64,000 nucleotides of DNA from Heliocidaris tuberculata (taxonomy: Eukaryota; Echinodermata; Echinoidea; Camarodonta; Echinometridae): positions 10,109,992-10,173,991 of the forward strand of contig CM046850.1 of NCBI GenBank assembly GCA_025618425.1, read 5' to 3'. Of the stretch, positions 23,643 to 34,857 are shown in pieces. The translations under genes and the position numbers were made by a program. The notes below the pieces were generated by a model, which was given only the letters and a program-made list of their open reading frames with translations, was not told the DNA's origin and did not search any database. Within the stretch, counting starts at the first letter, position 1, and each line of letters begins with the position of its first letter.

Positions 23643-24013
23643 TCAGATTGTGTAGATTATCTCTTTGTAACAGCCACAGTGTTTGGTGGGTACAGGGAAG
23701 TACAGAGTCCAGAGGAACTGACAGATGTGCCATTTGATACACTAGAATGCTTCAAGGGATGGTGATAGGACTGATGATAGTCTGGGAGATCTGGAGAGCA
23801 AGTCATGGTGCTTGGTGTCTACATGGAGGGGAAGTACACAGATCTATGTATATTTTGATAAATTAGAAACACCAAATTCGATGGTGATAACACTTTAGAT
23901 TGTCAGGAAGATTTGTGGAACAGCTACATGGTGCTTTGAGGGTATAGGGAAGTACATTGCCACGAGGTTCTGATAGACAATATCCTATGATATGGTAGAA
24001 GCCCTTATGAAAT
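23531..24013 (+). repeat. Four tandem copies of the sulfotransferase C-terminal coding end, three of them in the 3' UTR
   Basis: Copy 1 is coding (about 23531-23642). Copies 2-4 follow at about 23657-23765, 23786-23888 and 23909-24013. The anchor equivalent to the codon ATG of residue 420 lies at 23550, 23676, 23805 and 23928: spacings 126, 129 and 123, all divisible by three. Copy 2 keeps GGTGGGTACAGGGAAGTACA exactly and ends, like the gene, in GGATGGTGA. Copies 3 and 4 are more decayed. The unit includes ~15-30 bp of upstream sequence (GAGATCTG...GAACAGC). Matches are visible by eye; percent identity was not computed. Confidence 0.9.
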
Positions 24014-24160
24014 GGTGTTTATGTTTAACTGATATCTTGTAGTTATGGCTGATGTTGGTCTCATCTTCAATTTTTTCTATATTTTTTCACAGGTACATGT
24101 GTTGTTACACTGGCGTGTGCAATTGTAGAACATTTGAAAGTATTGTATGTTCATGTGCTA

Positions 24161-24166
24161 AATAAA
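24161..24166 (+). terminator. Poly(A) signal AATAAA of the sulfotransferase gene
   Basis: AATAAA about 520 nt after the stop codon, followed by a T-rich stretch. It is the first clear signal downstream, giving a 3' UTR of about 540 nt that includes the extra C-terminal copies. Confidence 0.6.
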
Positions 24167-24189
24167 CTTTTCAACAATGCTTTTCTAGG

Positions 24190-24840
24190 GCTGCAAACAG
24201 TAGAATACAGTATGTTTTTACTAAATTTGTATTCTTTTTTTTTTAATGAGAGGAAGCAGTGTTCCTGTCCTGTTATTTTTTGGGGGGGAATTTTTTTTCA
24301 ACCCCAATAAATTTCATGGAAACTTTGAAAACCAAGGCATCATTATTCAAAATGTCAAATTTCAAGTAAATGTAGGTATATACATGTAGAAAGGAGGAGA
24401 GTTTTAGGTTTACATTTTATGTCTATGTATGGGCATTATATTTCATCTTGGCTTGGACCAGGCATTTACAGTAGAATGTAAATGATAATGCAATATTTCT
24501 TACTATCGTCTATCAGAATTTTATTTTTTCACCACCAAGAGTATGTATATTTGTTAAGCAAAGTTGGCAGCTTTGCTTTTTCATGCCAGTGCTACATTTT
24601 TATTTTTATCTTTACATCTTTAAGCTGAATTTTTTTGCAGTCAAAGCATTCATGGACTCTATAAATAAGGGTTGAATATGCCAGTGACATGTACATGTCC
24701 TTACCGTAAATTTAAACCCCTCCCTGATTTACTTGAAATGTATTGCTTTTACTATGTTGATTATTCCGATTCATTTGCTTTTATTTTAAATTTATTTTAA
24801 ATCACTTACAATGATATTTCATGCTGAACCCTGTGACTTG
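24190..24840. other. No gene seen
   Basis: Downstream flank of the sulfotransferase gene, A+T-rich, no coding or repeat signal that I can support apart from short homopolymers near 24231-24300. Confidence 0.4.
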
Positions 24841-24843
24841 TCA

Positions 24844-25145
24844 GGGCCCCGTTTCATAAAACATGTTATCAATAACAATTGCATCAGGGCCCCGTTGCAT
24901 AAAAGTTACAATTATGGTTGTCATTTATGGTAACTTCCATGGAAAGCTTGATTTTGATTGGCTGTTGAGCATTGTTACAATGGTAGTTACCATTGATGGC
25001 AAAGTTACCATAATAGTAACTTTTATTCAACGGGGCCCAGATCTATGACAAATGTGCTCTCAGCCAATCAAATGCTATGATTTCAGTAGCTTATAACAGT
25101 CATTGTGGCTTGTTATTGATAACAAACCACAATGAAACGGGGCCC
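24844..25145. mobile_element. MITE inside a MITE (GGGCCCCGTT- termini)
   Basis: The outer ends are GGGCCCCGTTTCATAAAAC (24844) and AATGAAACGGGGCCC (25145), with the next layer TTATCAATAACAA / TTGTTATTGATAA. Inside lies a second pair: GGGCCCCGTTGCATAAAAGT (24887) and ACTTTTATTCAACGGGGCCC (25038), itself with GTTAC(A/C) stems. The two pairs resemble each other, so a related element seems to have entered the first, though I could not define a target duplication. Confidence 0.75.
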
Positions 25146-25365
25146 AGATCCTGATTATGTAAGTCAGCTGTGAAATGAGGGATTTTTGCTGTAGGGCCCC
25201 CATGATTAGAAGGTTTCCAAATGATGAGTTATTTTAGGTACTGTATGACAGTTAGCTTAGTAGGAACCTTTTCATTACATTCTTTACTAATGAATTCAAA
25301 ATCAATTTAATTTAATTCACTTTTTAGAAAAAAATCAAATAAGGTCAGATAAGACTATTCAGTAA

Positions 25366-25445
25366 GTTAGATGTTTAGATGACTCTGTAATCCTCTTATA
25401 TTGATCAATAAAAACTTAATGGAAAAAAAAAAAAGTTAGATGTTT
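25366..25445 (+). mobile_element. 58-bp poly(A)-tailed retro-insertion with target-site duplication
   Basis: The insert 25377-25434 contains AATAAA (25407) and ends in 12 A. The identical 11-bp flanks GTTAGATGTTT (25366-25376 and 25435-25445) are the target duplication. This is the signature of target-primed reverse transcription of a very short 3' end: a severely 5'-truncated LINE or a processed transcript tail. The tail differs from the LINE at the left edge, so the source is another family. Confidence 0.85.
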
Positions 25446-26418
25446 GTAGAATATAACATGATTAATGTGCTGTGTTAAGGCCTGCTGATATACAGTGAAA
25501 CCTGCTTTTAACAAACCACCTGTAAGTATAGAAAGACATGTACATGTACAGCTCTGTCTTTAAAAAAAAACTGCATTTACTTGTTTCCCCTGATCAGAGA
25601 TTCTCATTTAAACCTACAGTCCTTTATTAACTTTGCAGGTCTGTACTTAAAAACCATGTACATGTACTTACAACATGTATAAAGGCCAACTACTTACTAT
25701 TAAGACCAAATTTTGTATCTTTATATATCGGTTTCACTCTACATGCAAATAATGTCAAAAGATGTATGTTTCCACTGTATATGCAGGCAGCATGAGCATG
25801 CTAAAATTGGACTATTCTGTCATAGGATTTATATGAATGATAATCGCAAGTAGTAAAGTGAGATTAAGTGTTAAAACTTTTAATGCATGTATAACATGAA
25901 TGCATGTACAATGTGATCCATACTGTGATTGTAATGATTTGGGAGGAAATGGTATAATACTGTCACGTATTCAAGAAGAATTTGTTTTCATAGAAAATTT
26001 ATTGCCAAAAGCCATCAATCAATATTTTTACATTATTAAAGTGTGTTTGTCAATTTCTGAGTTGTTTAAGTCAATGAAATAAATGAAAATAGCAATAGTT
26101 GGACATGATTTGATTATAGTACTTATGCCATCGGTAATGTATTAGAAAATGTGTTGAAAATGTATTGTAATTATAAATTTATTAAAAAATTAATGTAATT
26201 ATTAAGCCCTGTTGTATAATTCTCAGTTGTTTTAATCAATGAAATAAATGCAAAATTGGACATGATTTGATTAAGATTAGCATTTTTCTACAGGTAATGA
26301 ATGATGTGTGTTATAACTGTACCACCAATGTATTAGAATGTATTAGTACTTGACATTTCATGTACTATCAGTGTTCCTCAGCTACTAGAAATTTTGTTTG
26401 CAGAAAATAAAAGATATA

Positions 26419-27401
26419 CAATGCATCCCCCTAAAAAGTTCACAGTTGGAAAAAGTCTCCCAAAATTAATATTTCAAAGCTTTATTTGTGTGAAATTTTT
26501 ATACCTGTGGATGGCTTGGGGTCTCTTCTATCGAATGACATTAAAAAATCTGGCAATATTTTATACTTGAGTGAGCAAAAGCAACTTGTGAAAGGGTGCA
26601 AAATCCACACTTGACAAGAATTAGTACAATTTTGAGAACCGTTAAAAGTTGTCAGTTGGAAAAAGTCTCTCCAAATGAACATTTCAAAATATGTTCATGA
26701 CATTTTTATACCTACGGATAGCTTAGGGTATTTCCTATCAAATGACACCGAAACATCTAACGATATTTCACGCTTGAGTGAGCAAAAGCTATTGTTTTGA
26801 AATGGTGCAAAATCCATGGTTGACAAAAATTTGGATTTGTTCTAGCTAGTAGCAGCAAATTTGAGAGTCTTGAAAAGACTAAGAAACTTTCATATTCTGA
26901 TTATTAAAAGGCAATTTATGAAAGAATAGACCTTGTTTTCTGTATTTCCTGACATATCCTATCAAAACATTATGGTTGACTGAGAAAGCAAACTTTAAGA
27001 TCTTGCCTCAACTAATATTTCCAAACACTCAATAAAGTAGTTAATTGCTCACTGAAGCATAGAAATATTGATGAGATACATAAGGACATACGGTGAAGGG
27101 AACCTGTTCTTTTATAAATTGTCTATTATTGATTCAAATATGTAAATTTCTAAGCCTTTTCAGGACTGATCTTTGCTGATACCAGCCAGAACAAATGCCA
27201 ATTCTTGTCAAGTCTGGATTTTGCACCTTTTCTCAAAAGTGTCCTTTGCTCACTCGAGCGTAAAATATAGCCTGATCTTTAGACGTCATGTAATGGAAGA
27301 GACCCTTAGCTATCCACAGGTATGAAATTTGCTTCAAATATTTTGAAATATTTATTTGGGGAAACTTTTACCGACTGTTAACTTTTTTCTGGGACACACT
27401 G
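26419..27401. mobile_element. 0.98-kb element with TA flanks and internal duplication
   Basis: Left CAATGCATCCCCCTAAAAAG and right rc CAGTGTGTCCCAGAAAAAAG are alike, each bordered by TA (26417, 27402), a Tc1/mariner-like arrangement. The left half has two tandem copies of a ~210-bp unit (about 26430-26640 and 26641-26850; AGTTGGAAAAAGTCTC, TTTTTATACCT, GAGTGAGCAAAAGC, GGTGCAAAATCCA). The right part (27170-27390) is an inverted copy of the same unit. No transposase frame. Confidence 0.75.
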
Positions 27402-27409
27402 TATATTGA

Positions 27410-28640
27410 TATTATCTGGAGGAATGGTGAAATGTTCACAATTTAAATTTCATTATTTGAGTCAACAAAATAGCTGCTCCTTTCTATTGGAAAGCTATAA
27501 AAGTGATGATAGATTTTTTTGTAAGTATATGAGAGTTACATGTAGGAATTCTTATAAATCTTTACATAAATACATAAATACAAATACATGTGGATCATGT
27601 AGTTTGTACTCTTAATAATTTATAATATGCGTGTGCTTAGTTCATTCGCATAAATTACTCTTCACAGGATGTTAGATCTAATATTCTATCCATGATATCC
27701 TGAGAATAAAACAGATACAAAAGTTACTTAAAGACAGAGATCTGGAAATTTGTGGTTTTCAAAATAAAGCTTTGTCCAAGGTTATATTGGGGAAGTGTAT
27801 CTAGTTACACTTCCCTGGTTATATTAAGATCTCATGACCAGTTCTCCAATTTGATATTTCCATCCAGAAATTTCAATCTTCAAACATTCAACTTTTTTTT
27901 TCTTCTGATTACATTTTTTGGAATTGACTTGAGGATACTTGCTGTCAAGAGTGAGTTAACCTTTAAAATTTCATGAGTTAACCCTTCTAGATTTTGTGGG
28001 CAAACTTTACATAGGTTTTGTTCTTAGTTTTGAAATTACATTCCATGTCATGAATATACATGATGTCCAGTTAACTGTGCATTTGTTGGGGCCACAAAAC
28101 ATAGTTTGAGTTTGACTTATGTAAAATTTGACTTTGGAAGTGTAAATAACACATATTTTGCATAGTTTGGTAAAAAAAATTGATTTGATTTAAGGAAAGT
28201 TTGACTTATGTGACTTTGATTTATGCAAGGTTATATCGATTTAGATAATCTTATTAGTGATTTTCTCTCCACTACGTATGGTGGAAAGGAAAAAAGGTTT
28301 TCTACGGCACAAGATATGTGGATATCATGATTCACTCATGTACGTATTGTAAAACGTACCAATTTGTATGATTCATTTCCTCATGACCTCTGTGAAGTAT
28401 TGGGTTCTCCTATACATGTTACTATGTCTTTGTTTTATTGTTTTACACAGTATTAGAAACATGTTTCTTTATTTTTCTTTGTTTTTTATGAGTGAAATGA
28501 TAGTGTAAAAGGGAAAATTTGTACTTGATATATCTCTTTGATTTTATGCTATGCTATGCATTCTTGAATTGTGGTAATGATAAAGAAGTATATATACAAA
28601 ACAAGAATCACAGAATCCAATATAATGTAAACTGAATCGT
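27410..28640. other. No gene seen
   Basis: A+T-rich DNA. One small perfect hairpin, GGGGAAGTGTATCTAGTTACACTTCCCT-like in shape, is at about 27790-27817. Confidence 0.4.
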
Positions 28641-28992
28641 AAAGTGTGTCAATCACCTGAAAAATAATAAATTTAGAAAAAGAAATTAGAAAGTATAAAT
28701 TTAAAATCAACCTCAAAGGAGTATGAAGGAAATAAAGGATAACATGAAGATGAGCGCGCAAAACCAAACTCAGAGTTGGGTTCTGCACGAGCCCTTACCT
28801 TGGCCAGCGCTTATGGGTGTGTCGAGTAGTCTACTCACGAATCGCTTTTATGCTTACAGAGAGTGTAATTAAACTTGCAATATCTCTTTATAGAAGTAAT
28901 ATTTGAAGCCAATATTTTAAATATACATGTAGTATAGCAACATGGAACTCTAACATACAGAGCAAAGTATTTTTTGTGATTAGTAGCCTTTA
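28641..28992 (-). mobile_element. Family A element, diverged copy 2
   Basis: It begins AAAGTGTGTCAATCACC and ends GTGATTAGTAGCCTTTAA. Internal AACTCAGAGTTGGGTTC and the CGCGC patch match the family A element at 14366-14954 read from the other strand. Shorter and more decayed. Confidence 0.65.
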
Positions 28993-29773
28993 ATAAATAT
29001 CAAGGTGGTAGAGGTATATCAATATACATTCTTTCTGCTACATATACCATATATGTATTGTGTATTGATCTGTGACTGCTTTTCAGCATGTTATGTAGTG
29101 TTTATTATTAATGCAATTTTCAGCAGGCTTTTTTAATTTAGGTCATGTAATTTGCGATTACTTCAAAATACTTCATTCTAGATGTATCATAGTCAAGTGG
29201 TTTAAAGGTAAAGTTGAGTTCTGGTCACGGGATTACATTGTGAAAGAAACTGTCTTAAAGCAATTGGGAAAGGTTGATTATACAGCACATAAGAATTGGT
29301 GTATGCTGTAGATTTTAGAATCACCGGAATGACAAGAAATTGACATGCACTGCACACAGAAATGTGTTTATGGGACTACACACACATGTTTAGCTGGAAC
29401 ATTTCAGCTGTTTCTTGTCATATTTTGAATGTGAGGGCATTTGAAGAGCAATCCTTTTCAGGGGACATTTCTACTATGATAATCTTCCAAACTGACATAA
29501 AGAAAATGAGAAAGCTTACAAATTATTTTTCACCTTTCCCAGAACTCAAGCTTCTCTTTAAACACTTGATTGGTGATGCAAAGGTCGTGCGTCATATGCG
29601 AATGAGGCTGTAATGTCATACATGTATTGTTTTTTTCGGCAAACATCTTTTTGGTGGAGATCTTTGTCTCTTCTATGACACATGCCCCAGTGACAGTTGA
29701 ACCAGTGGTCAATTTCCTACACTAGACAAATTCCTATCTTCAAACATGAATCAACCACTATACCTCACCCTTG

Positions 29774-29791
29774 CCCTAACCCTAACCCTAA
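29774..29791. repeat. Short telomere-like CCCTAA tract
   Basis: Three CCCTAA units followed by degenerate ones (to about 29815). Too short to call a former telomere; a reversed, degenerate GGTTAG patch is near 50800. Confidence 0.6.
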
Positions 29792-30287
29792 TTTTAAACC
29801 CAATTGCAACCCTAACTATATATAAATCTTTGGTGCAATAGAGCCCAGAGCGAGTGTTCCTGGAGCAGGTCATTGTTTAAGAAAGTTCATCAGATTGTTC
29901 ATGATTCAGAAAGTGAGTCTGAAATACACACATGTGTTATCTTTGTAGATTTGTATTTCCTATTGATATTATTATAACATGACAAGGTGATCTCCCTGTA
30001 CCATAGATTGTATGTGAGAAGCTAAAACAATCAGCCATTTTAAGTGAAAAAAATGAACAGAAATGTATTTAAATTTGTATTACAAAACTTATAAAACTAT
30101 AAGTACATGCACCCTGTATGTATTTCTGCTTTCCATTATTGATGATACTGTATTTGACACTATAAACTGTGGTATTTTGATACATACATGCATGTATTTT
30201 AGTTTAAAAAATGTATATACATATATACAAATATACTTGACAGACATTGTGCACTTGTTTGTGGTGTTCTGTATGAGGATTGGGAAG

Positions 30288-30317
30288 GGAGGGGGAGAGA
30301 GAGATAGAGTGAGTGGG

Positions 30318-30352
<35 letters not shown>

Positions 30353-30382
30353 TAGGGGATCGGAAGAGAGAGAGAGAGAAAG
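30288..30382 (+). repeat. (GA)n purine tract with poly-G
   Basis: Interrupted GAGAGA repeats, a nine-G run and more GA. A second, shorter GA tract is at 30598-30617. The Arg/Glu- and Ser/Leu-rich frames across it are artefacts. Confidence 0.95.
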
Positions 30383-30399
30383 ATGATAAGAGTACATTG

Positions 30400-31593
30400 C
30401 TGTGTGATAGTGACATTTGTCTAACATGAGATATGAACAGAATGATGGGCAGAGTCTGGGATGTAAGATTGTCAAAAATGTGTTTTAGGCGTGGTCCTCA
30501 CAGTCAAGGGTCCTGTCAACGTCCTTAGATTTTTCTTATAAATACATGTCTTCAGTGGAGGGTATATAGATCGATATTATAATAGTTTGTGTATGGAAGA
30601 GAGAGAGAGAGAGAGAAGGTGGGGTGGAGAAGTGAAAGATGGGGATAATGTTTTGAAGTGGCCCAAGGAGAAATTGATACCCCCCCCCCTCCCCCACCCA
30701 CCATAGAAAAGATATTGACTTTCAGTCGCTATGAAGAAATTATTATTAAGGTCGATTTTAATAAAGTCGCTCTTAAAACCTCACAAATAATGGATAATTT
30801 CTCACTTGGTCGCAAAGCGATGTTATGCATAGCTTTGATGCAAACCTGAAGCCAAGTGGAAATTTGGGGCACTATGGAGCCAAACGACGATATGAACATC
30901 ATTCTTAGATTATTGAAATCAAACCTGAAATATTTTTAAACATATTATGCAAATCGATAGCTTATAAAGAAGGAATAATATAAGTAAGTCAAAATCTTTC
31001 ACTCAAAATTAAATGAGGTCAAAAATTTTGCAAATGTTTTGATCGTTCGCATCTCTCGCTAGCAAATACATTGTTAATGACACAATTATTGACAAAAATA
31101 TAGAAATAAGAAGTAAATAAAAATCGTGATTTAGAAGTTATGATGAGATGGACTAAAGGAACATTATGTCACACCCACCTGATGCTAATTAGGGAAAGGA
31201 AACGTGATTTCATTGCTGGATCACCGTTGGCTCGGAAGTTTTGCCCCCCACCCCTCCCCCGAAACCAAGTTCCAGATACTCCTCTGATTAAGAGAGAAAC
31301 ATCGAAGCCCGAAATTTGAACTCTGTTATAGAAGGATCAAATGTACATAAATACCCCCCCCCCCCCACGTCATATTTTTATGCGAAAAAAAGAAGATTCA
31401 TTCTCAATTAACTCTGTTTTGAACTTGAAAAAGGCAAAATGTAGATTGTAAAACATCTCTATTACCCAAATTTACGGCATTCCAAGGACTTCGGAACGAA
31501 TATCACAATGTTTACTCCTTCTCTCCAAGTCTTAGATTTTTTACCCCCCCCCCCCCCCCGAAAAACAAATCAGCCCTCATAACTGTTAACTAT
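30400..31593. other. No gene seen; C-tract-bearing noncoding DNA
   Basis: Runs of 9-16 C at about 30681, 31356 and 31544 suggest further decayed G/C-tract elements, but I could not match termini. Confidence 0.4.
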
Positions 31594-31601
31594 CCGGGTA
31601 C

Positions 31602-31976
31602 CAGGGGTGTCGATCTGTGTTCATGATTGGGGGATGACCGTCAAGAGAGCGAAGCGACCGAGCGGGGGGAGGGTGTGGGAGGGAGGTATCCCATCTCCCA
31701 CACCAGGGACTTTTTCAAAAATCTTTCTATAAAACTTGCCTTTTAGGGCATCCCAAAATGGTTTTCTGAATTTTCTTCGATATTTTCGCATTTAAATTAT
31801 GGAATTTCTTATTTCCTTACTTCTAATCATTAAAGATTGTGATGGTGTTTCAAGATCACAAGATCAAACATAATGAGTTTGGATAATTATTAGTTTTAAG
31901 TTAATGTATCATAATTCTTATTTATTTTCTTCAAAAATATTGGGGGGGGGGGGGGAGGGGGGGATCGACACCCATG
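31602..31976. mobile_element. hAT-like non-autonomous element with perfect 8-bp target duplication
   Basis: The ends CAGGGGTGTCGATC and GATCGACACCCATG are inverted (one mismatch). CCGGGTAC flanks both sides exactly (31594-31601 and 31977-31984). This is the classic hAT arrangement: CA(G/T)G termini and 8-bp duplication. Inside, GAGAGCGAAGCGACCGAGCG resembles the GCGAGCGAAGCG motif of the element at 3115-3993, and a long G tract lies just before the right end. 375 bp, no ORF. Confidence 0.9.
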
Positions 31977-32077
31977 CCGGGTACGCGGAAAGAACGCAGG
32001 GAATTTGAAAAAGGGACCCCCCTTTTTTTTCTCCGGAAATTGCAGGAAATTTGGAAGAGTTAGAGGCCTTTAAGAGG

Positions 32078-32445
32078 CAGGGGCGGCAGTTTCTTTTTAT
32101 GACCTAGGGACGTGACATTTGCTTCTAAGCGGGGAAGAGAACATCCCCGCCATCCTTCCCGAATAAGAAGATTCCGCATTTTAAATTAGAATAACTTTAC
32201 ATGCTATCGACGGACTTGGTAAATCTTATTTATTGTTTTGCGAGAGCGCTTTTTTTATGTTTGTTTTTTGTTTCGTGTTGTTTTGTTTTTAGTTTGGAAC
32301 TTGGCATTTAGAGTCTTTATAACGCATGTAAAATCAAAGTCTTAACTCAATATATTACATGTGGATTTAGGCGGGGGGGGGGGGGGGAGGGGACACATCC
32401 GGCGCAGGCCCCACTTGTGAAGTGAAGACCTTTTCCCTGCCCCTG
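32078..32445. mobile_element. Possible further hAT-like element (tentative)
   Basis: It begins CAGGGGCGGCAG and ends CCCTGCCCCTG. TTAAGAGG on the left and TTAATAGG one base past the right end agree at 7 of 8 positions. It has a 16-G tract at about 32371. The one-base offset keeps this tentative. Confidence 0.4.
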
Positions 32446-32869
32446 CTTAATAGGGCCTTTCCACAAATTTTTTAAATCTAAATCATAATAGATTCTTTTT
32501 TGAGAGGAGATTGTTACTCATTTAATTGTATTTCATTTTCTCGGGGGAAGACCCTCTTAACAATTTCCAGAGAAAGACGTTTCGCCTTCTTCCCTCAGAG
32601 GCAACCTGCATTAATTTTCTTCAAGTGCTCAGTAGTCATTTGAATTAATTGCTCTCACACAATGGAATCTCTGCCTTTGCAGTACCTACGGCTTACATAT
32701 TTTCTGCAATATTTTTCAGCTAGAGTATTATGCAAGGGGCGTAGCGACTGAGAGCCGAAGGATTTTAATTTTTGATTAGTGACATTTTGTATTCTAGAGC
32801 ACTTCAAAGTCTGTCATTGCGTTGTAGCCTTTATTTATCATTTGCCATACATTTCTTCTTGTTTTTTGG

Positions 32870-33146
32870 GGTTTTTTGGTTTTTTTTTTTGGGGGGGGGA
32901 ACTTTTTTTTTTTTTTTTTTTTTTGGGGGGGGGGGAGGACCCCCTGAAAATTTTCCAGTGGACGTGTCCTTCCTGGAATCACTGTCCCTGTGAGCACGTT
33001 GAGGATTGGGCTGATGAACTGGGTTGGGAAGGGGGAGGGCTGCAGCTCCCACTTTCTTGAGTAGACATGTTTTATGATGCTTATGAATTAGAAGAATAAT
33101 GTGCTCGTTCGCATGCTCAGCGCCCCCCCCCCCCCCCCCCCCCCCC
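32870..33146. repeat. Poly-T/poly-G and poly-C tracts
   Basis: T and G runs alternate at 32877-32938 and about 26 C lie at 33122-33147. Between them is G+C-richer noncoding sequence. The frames here that look like long Phe/Gly/Lys-rich peptides are not genes. Confidence 0.9.
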
Positions 33147-33289
33147 AATTTAAAAAGAAGCTTGCTACCTCTTTGATGGTTATCGAATATCAAGACCGAA
33201 CGAAAGGAATCTGCAATTTTACAAATGTAATGTTTCTTACACTAGATGGCGCTATAAAAGATAAACAAGGAGCTACACGTGAGTGAGGT

Positions 33290-33799
33290 TGAGGCGAGGG
33301 AGCCAGCTAGCTGCGCCTGCATATAGTGCATTGACGATACGATATCGACGTGACGGCCGCATCGGCAACATCTATATCTAGCTCTGACTTTGCCGCGGGG
33401 AAGATGAAGTTGTTTGATACTGTCTTATTGGAGTTTGAACAGGACATCTAAACAAAATTTATGTATTGATGATTTACTTAATACATACAGAGCACAGTCG
33501 CCCAAGTCCAAGATTTCTTCCAACACACGAATGGACTGGATATCTACTGTGAATTAAGATTAAGTTTAACGATAATTCTACGTAGACATTTTGGGGTTTG
33601 ATCTTTGACTCTGCCGGTGTTTGGATGGACGTCGACCGCTGTGCCTATGCCGACAGGGCCCCGTACTCGCTAACAACAGACTGCCCACTTTTAGTCCCTT
33701 CTGACTCTTCTACACCTACACGTTAGATACTGGAAAGGTGAAGTGACGTGAGACAGCTCGAGTCTAAAGCGAGGAGGGTCTTTTCCTCAGTTTTGTCAG
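33290..33799 (+). promoter_or_regulatory. Candidate promoter and noncoding first exon of the downstream gene
   Basis: This block has visibly more CpG than the neighbouring DNA (GGCGAGG, CGACGTGACGGCCGCATCGG, GCCGCGGGG) and ends in a good 5' splice site, TTGTCAG|GTAACT at 33799/33800. No repeat family covers it. It lies upstream, in the same direction, of exons at 44958, 49974 and 61391, and is the best candidate in the window for that gene's 5' end. The link is inference; it has no long ORF. Confidence 0.45.
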
Positions 33800-33930
33800 G
33801 TAACTGCAGATCATATTTTATCATAATTAATGTTACTATCAGTATCAGGCCTGTTATCACCAGCAAGACAACCTAAATCTCCTCCCCACCACCCGACCAC
33901 CAACATGACCACCCGTACTCATCCATCAAT

Positions 33931-34090
33931 AATCATTATCATCATCATCATCATCATCATCATCATTACAATCGATCACCCCATCATGACTCAGTATCAT
34001 CATCATGACCATGATCATCTTCATCACCATTATCAATGTCAGTGTCATCATCATCATCATCATCATCATTATCATCATCGTCATCATCTT
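33931..34090. repeat. (ATC)n microsatellites, first cluster
   Basis: Interrupted ATC/TCATCA tracts at 33931-33966 and 34044-34090. The His- or Ile-rich peptides read here are artefacts. Confidence 0.93.
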
Positions 34091-34194
34091 AAGCTTGAAC
34101 ATCCTATTCTTCTCTGTTGATTACCTCTGTTTACTGGAGAACTACAATCCCAAATGCTTGCAGAAGGAACAACTAAATACTCTGTATAATTAAG

Positions 34195-34385
34195 TGGTTA
34201 TTTTCGCGGTGGTTTTATTTTCGCGAGTCGGTCCTCGCAAAAATTTCCACTTCAATATATGGCTATTTATAGTAACAAAAACATCACAAAAATCGCGAAA
34301 TTAAACCCTCGCGAATTTCCCTACCTAGTCCAAAAACGCAAAAATATCTGTACGCGAAAAAAACAGCTTATACATGTACAGTAAT
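34195..34385. repeat. Putative repeat rich in TTCGCG / CGCGAA
   Basis: Repeated TTTTCGCGG, TTTCGCGAG, TCGCGAAAT and CGCGAATTT on both strands, ending in TACATGTACAGTAATGCATC. It looks like a decayed inverted-repeat element, but I could not fix its termini. Confidence 0.4.
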
Positions 34386-34438
34386 GCATCGGACTGTTAC
34401 TAGTGATGGTGTGCAGCAGCTTGGTTTACAAAGCGTTG

Positions 34439-34723
34439 TCAAATGTGATGTATGTCAAGAATGAATTGTAAGGTAACTGGATGAAAGTCAGGGAACTGGT
34501 ACAAGACATTATTGATGACACCAAGAAGGATAAATCTGATTCTAGCTGGATGGGTGTCTGCATCTGTGAACATTGTTATCACTGTTCGGGCATTCTTTGG
34601 AAAGTGCTCAAGAAGATTGTCTCTCATAATATCTGCATAGGCTTTACATTCACTGATAAGGTGACAAACAATTTCTGCAGGTGCATGACAAGCAGGGCAC
34701 AGCTTGGATCTGATCATGATCAT
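34439..34723 (-). pseudogene. LINE ORF2 C-terminal fragment with zinc-knuckle
   Basis: The minus-strand frame holds CPACHAPAEIVCHLISECKAY followed by ~70 residues. This CxxC...HxxxxC pattern with E-x-x-x-H-L-I-x-E-C is the zinc-knuckle found at the C-terminus of many non-LTR reverse transcriptases. No RT core is present; the fragment is 5'-truncated and is flanked on both sides by ATC microsatellites. It is a different family from the LINE at the left edge (no shared residues beyond the knuckle). Confidence 0.65.
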
Positions 34724-34734
34724 CTATCATGGAT

Positions 34735-34857
34735 CATCATGACCATGATAATCATCATTTTCATTTTCATCATCACTATCATCATTATCATCATTATCAT
34801 TATCATCATCATCACCACCACCACCACCATCTTCACCATCACCATCATCACCACTTC
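34735..34857. repeat. (ATC)n / (CCA)n microsatellite, second cluster
   Basis: TCATTATCATCATCATC and ACCACCACC tracts directly beside the LINE fragment. Confidence 0.93.

Noticed and set aside
23479..23742. 87-codon minus-strand frame
   Set aside because: Antisense shadow of the tandem C-terminal copies of the sulfotransferase gene.
29774..29815. Telomere-like CCCTAA repeats as a possible chromosome end or fusion site
   Set aside because: Only three perfect units; common by chance or as small interstitial repeats.
33830..34193. His-rich and Ile-rich frames
   Set aside because: ATC microsatellite read in different frames.
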